DNA from: Bacteroidales bacterium UBA3709
GTDB lineage: Bacteria > Bacteroidota > Bacteroidia > Bacteroidales > UBA932
Direction of reading: 5' to 3'
Assembly: GCA_002372015.1 (NCBI GenBank)
Contig: DFIA01000080.1
Span: forward strand, 1 to 24,595
DNA length: 24,595 nt
Part shown: piece by piece, positions 23,249-24,595 of the stretch
Position numbering within the stretch: position 1 is the stretch's first letter
How the letters are laid out: each line of letters opens with the position of its first letter
Made by a program: the position numbers and the translations under genes
Notes under the pieces: generated by a model
The model's database searches: none
Told to the model about the DNA's origin: nothing
Seen by the model: the letters and a program-made list of their open reading frames with translations, nothing else

Positions 23249-24595
23249 ATGAATGCGTCATATATAGATTTTATTGCAAATAAGCTTGGTGTAAAGCATT
23301 GGCGAGTAGAAAATTGCATTCAACTTTTGGAAGAAGGGGCCACAGTGCCGTTTATATCGCGATACAGGAAGGAGGCCACCGGCACTATGACAGATGTGGA
23401 AGTTGCCGAAACCAATTTTCATTATCAGCGTTTTTTGGAACTCGACAAACGCAAGGAAGCTGTACTGAAGAGCATAGAGGAGCAGCAAAAGCTGACTCCG
23501 GAGCTGAAGGAACTTATAGATGCGTGTACAGAACTGCAACGTTTGGAGGATATTTATCTGCCTTTCCGTCCTAAACGAAGAACGCGAGCTTCAATAGCTA
23601 AAGAGAAGGGGCTGGAACCGCTTGCACAAAAAATGCAGGCGTTGCAGGTAACTGATGTATATAGTGAAGCAGCTAAGTTTCTAAGGGATGGCGTTGCTGA
23701 TGTGGAAGAGGCTTTACAGGGCGCAAGAGATATTATTGCTGAACAAATATCAGAAAATCTGGAGATAAGAGAGGAATTGAGAAGTTATTACTCTAAGAGT
23801 GGCGTATTAAAGTCAAAAGTATCTAAAGGCAAGGAAGAAGAAGGCGAAAAATATGCAGACTATTTCTCATATTCTGCCGGTATTGCGAGAATGCCCTCTC
23901 ATAGGCTTCTTGCGGTATTAAGGGCTGTAAATGAAAAGATACTTACGGTAAAGGTAGAAACAGACCCGCAAATATCGTTGAAGATAATAAATAGAATTTT
24001 CTATAGAGGCAAAAAGTATCCTAACAAACAACTCTTTGAACAACTGCAACTTGCGCAGGAAGATAGCCTTAACAGACTTTTGGATTCATCTATAGAAAAC
24101 GAAACTTTGAAGGCTGCTAAGTATAAGGCAGATCTTGAGGCGGTTAAGGTATTTGGGGAGAATCTTAAACAACTTCTTCTTGCGGCTCCCGTGGGGCAAA
24201 AAACAACCATGGCCATAGATCCGGGGTTTAGAACCGGATGTAAGGTTGTGTGTTTAGATAGGCAAGGAAATCTTCTATATCACGATGTGATATATCCGCA
24301 TCCTCCTGCTAATCAGAAAATGGAGGCTATGAGCAAGATTACGGATATGGTAGAAAAATACCAGATAGAAGTAATTGCCATAGGCAACGGCACTGCGGCC
24401 AGAGAAACAGAGGGTTTTATCAGGCGTGTGGGCTTTTCGCAACCAGTAAAAATATATTCTGTTAGTGAGGATGGAGCTTCTATCTATTCTGCCTCGGAAA
24501 CTGCCCGCCAAGAATTCCCTAATGAAGATGTTACGGTGCGAGGTGCTGTTTCAATTGGCCGTAGATTGATGGATCCTTTGGCAGAACTTGTTAAG
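23249..24595 (+). CDS. tex: Tex-family RNA-binding transcription accessory protein (3' end outside the window)
   Basis: The frame opens at the ATG at 23249 and stays open for 449 complete codons to the window edge; no stop is visible. Tex is a conserved multidomain nucleic-acid-binding protein implicated in transcription. The N-terminal helical region is recognisable from GATVPFISRYRKEATGTMTDV (30-50, family signature) and LEDIYLPFRPKRRTRASIAKE (99-119). The YqgF RNase H-like domain begins near residue 318 with MAIDPGFRTGCKVVCLD. The helix-hairpin-helix and S1 domains should lie beyond the edge. It begins 51 nt after the ClC gene; TATATTTA at 23210-23217 differs from the TAnnTTTG box only in the last base and could be its promoter. 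A hexamer repeat occupies the leader. Confidence 0.95.
   Translation, partial: MNASYIDFIANKLGVKHWRVENCIQLLEEGATVPFISRYRKEATGTMTDVEVAETNFHYQRFLELDKRKEAVLKSIEEQQKLTPELKELIDACTELQRLEDIYLPFRPKRRTRASIAKEKGLEPLAQKMQALQVTDVYSEAAKFLRDGVADVEEALQGARDIIAEQISENLEIREELRSYYSKSGVLKSKVSKGKEEEGEKYADYFSYSAGIARMPSHRLLAVLRAVNEKILTVKVETDPQISLKIINRIFYRGKKYPNKQLFEQLQLAQEDSLNRLLDSSIENETLKAAKYKADLEAVKVFGENLKQLLLAAPVGQKTTMAIDPGFRTGCKVVCLDRQGNLLYHDVIYPHPPANQKMEAMSKITDMVEKYQIEVIAIGNGTAARETEGFIRRVGFSQPVKIYSVSEDGASIYSASETARQEFPNEDVTVRGAVSIGRRLMDPLAELVK

Overview
The window looks like a chromosomal core region from a member of Bacteroidota, most likely an anaerobic or fermentative Bacteroidales. Three things point there. 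The sigma factor is a short primary type without region 1.1. The -7 boxes upstream of several genes fit the Bacteroidota consensus TAnnTTTG. The coding sequence is AT-leaning, with heavy ATA (Ile) and AGA/AGG (Arg) use and few Shine-Dalgarno motifs. I see no insertion sequence, phage gene, CRISPR array, tRNA or rRNA.

Layout, left to right. (1) 1-889 is the 3' part of glyceraldehyde-3-phosphate dehydrogenase, followed by a clear rho-independent terminator. (2) 1020-6838 (+) is a tight four-gene run: a membrane sensor with a four-helix-bundle/HAMP architecture but no output domain, a TrkH potassium transporter, a Dda/RecD2-like SF1 helicase, and a secreted DPP-IV family peptidase. (3) 6839-7942 (-) is a very small ComEC-like membrane protein whose stop codon abuts that of the peptidase. 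(4) 7943-8431 is a non-coding stretch of about 490 bp that carries several short tandem repeats. (5) 8432-10582 (+) is acetate kinase plus a phosphate acetyl/butyryltransferase, a substrate-level phosphorylation pair, closed by a terminator. (6) 10668-11951 (+) is an HI0933-family flavoprotein. (7) 11979-14369 (-) is a dnaN operon: sliding clamp, DEDDh exonuclease, and a small protein that looks like a degenerate FAH-fold member. (8) 14487-20315 (+) runs rpoD, AGCS sodium:amino-acid symporter, argS and a YgiQ-type radical SAM protein; the last three are joined by 4-nt overlaps. (9) 20419-23197 (+) is a lysine-rich histone H1-like protein with a separate C-terminal domain, overlapping by 14 nt a ClC-type anion transporter with CBS domains. 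(10) From 23249 to the window edge is the N-terminal two-thirds or so of Tex, preceded by a hexanucleotide repeat.

Taken together the genes are mostly housekeeping: glycolysis, acyl-phosphate ATP generation, peptide and amino-acid use (DPP-IV, AGCS), replication, transcription and tRNA charging. The least ordinary items are the output-less HAMP sensor heading the trkH run, the reduced ComEC, the repeat-laden gap before ackA, the FAH-like protein that seems to have lost its metal ligands, and the histone-like/ClC gene pair. I did not find a clear new defence or mobile system. The histone-like protein with its compact C-terminal domain is the best candidate for something under-described.
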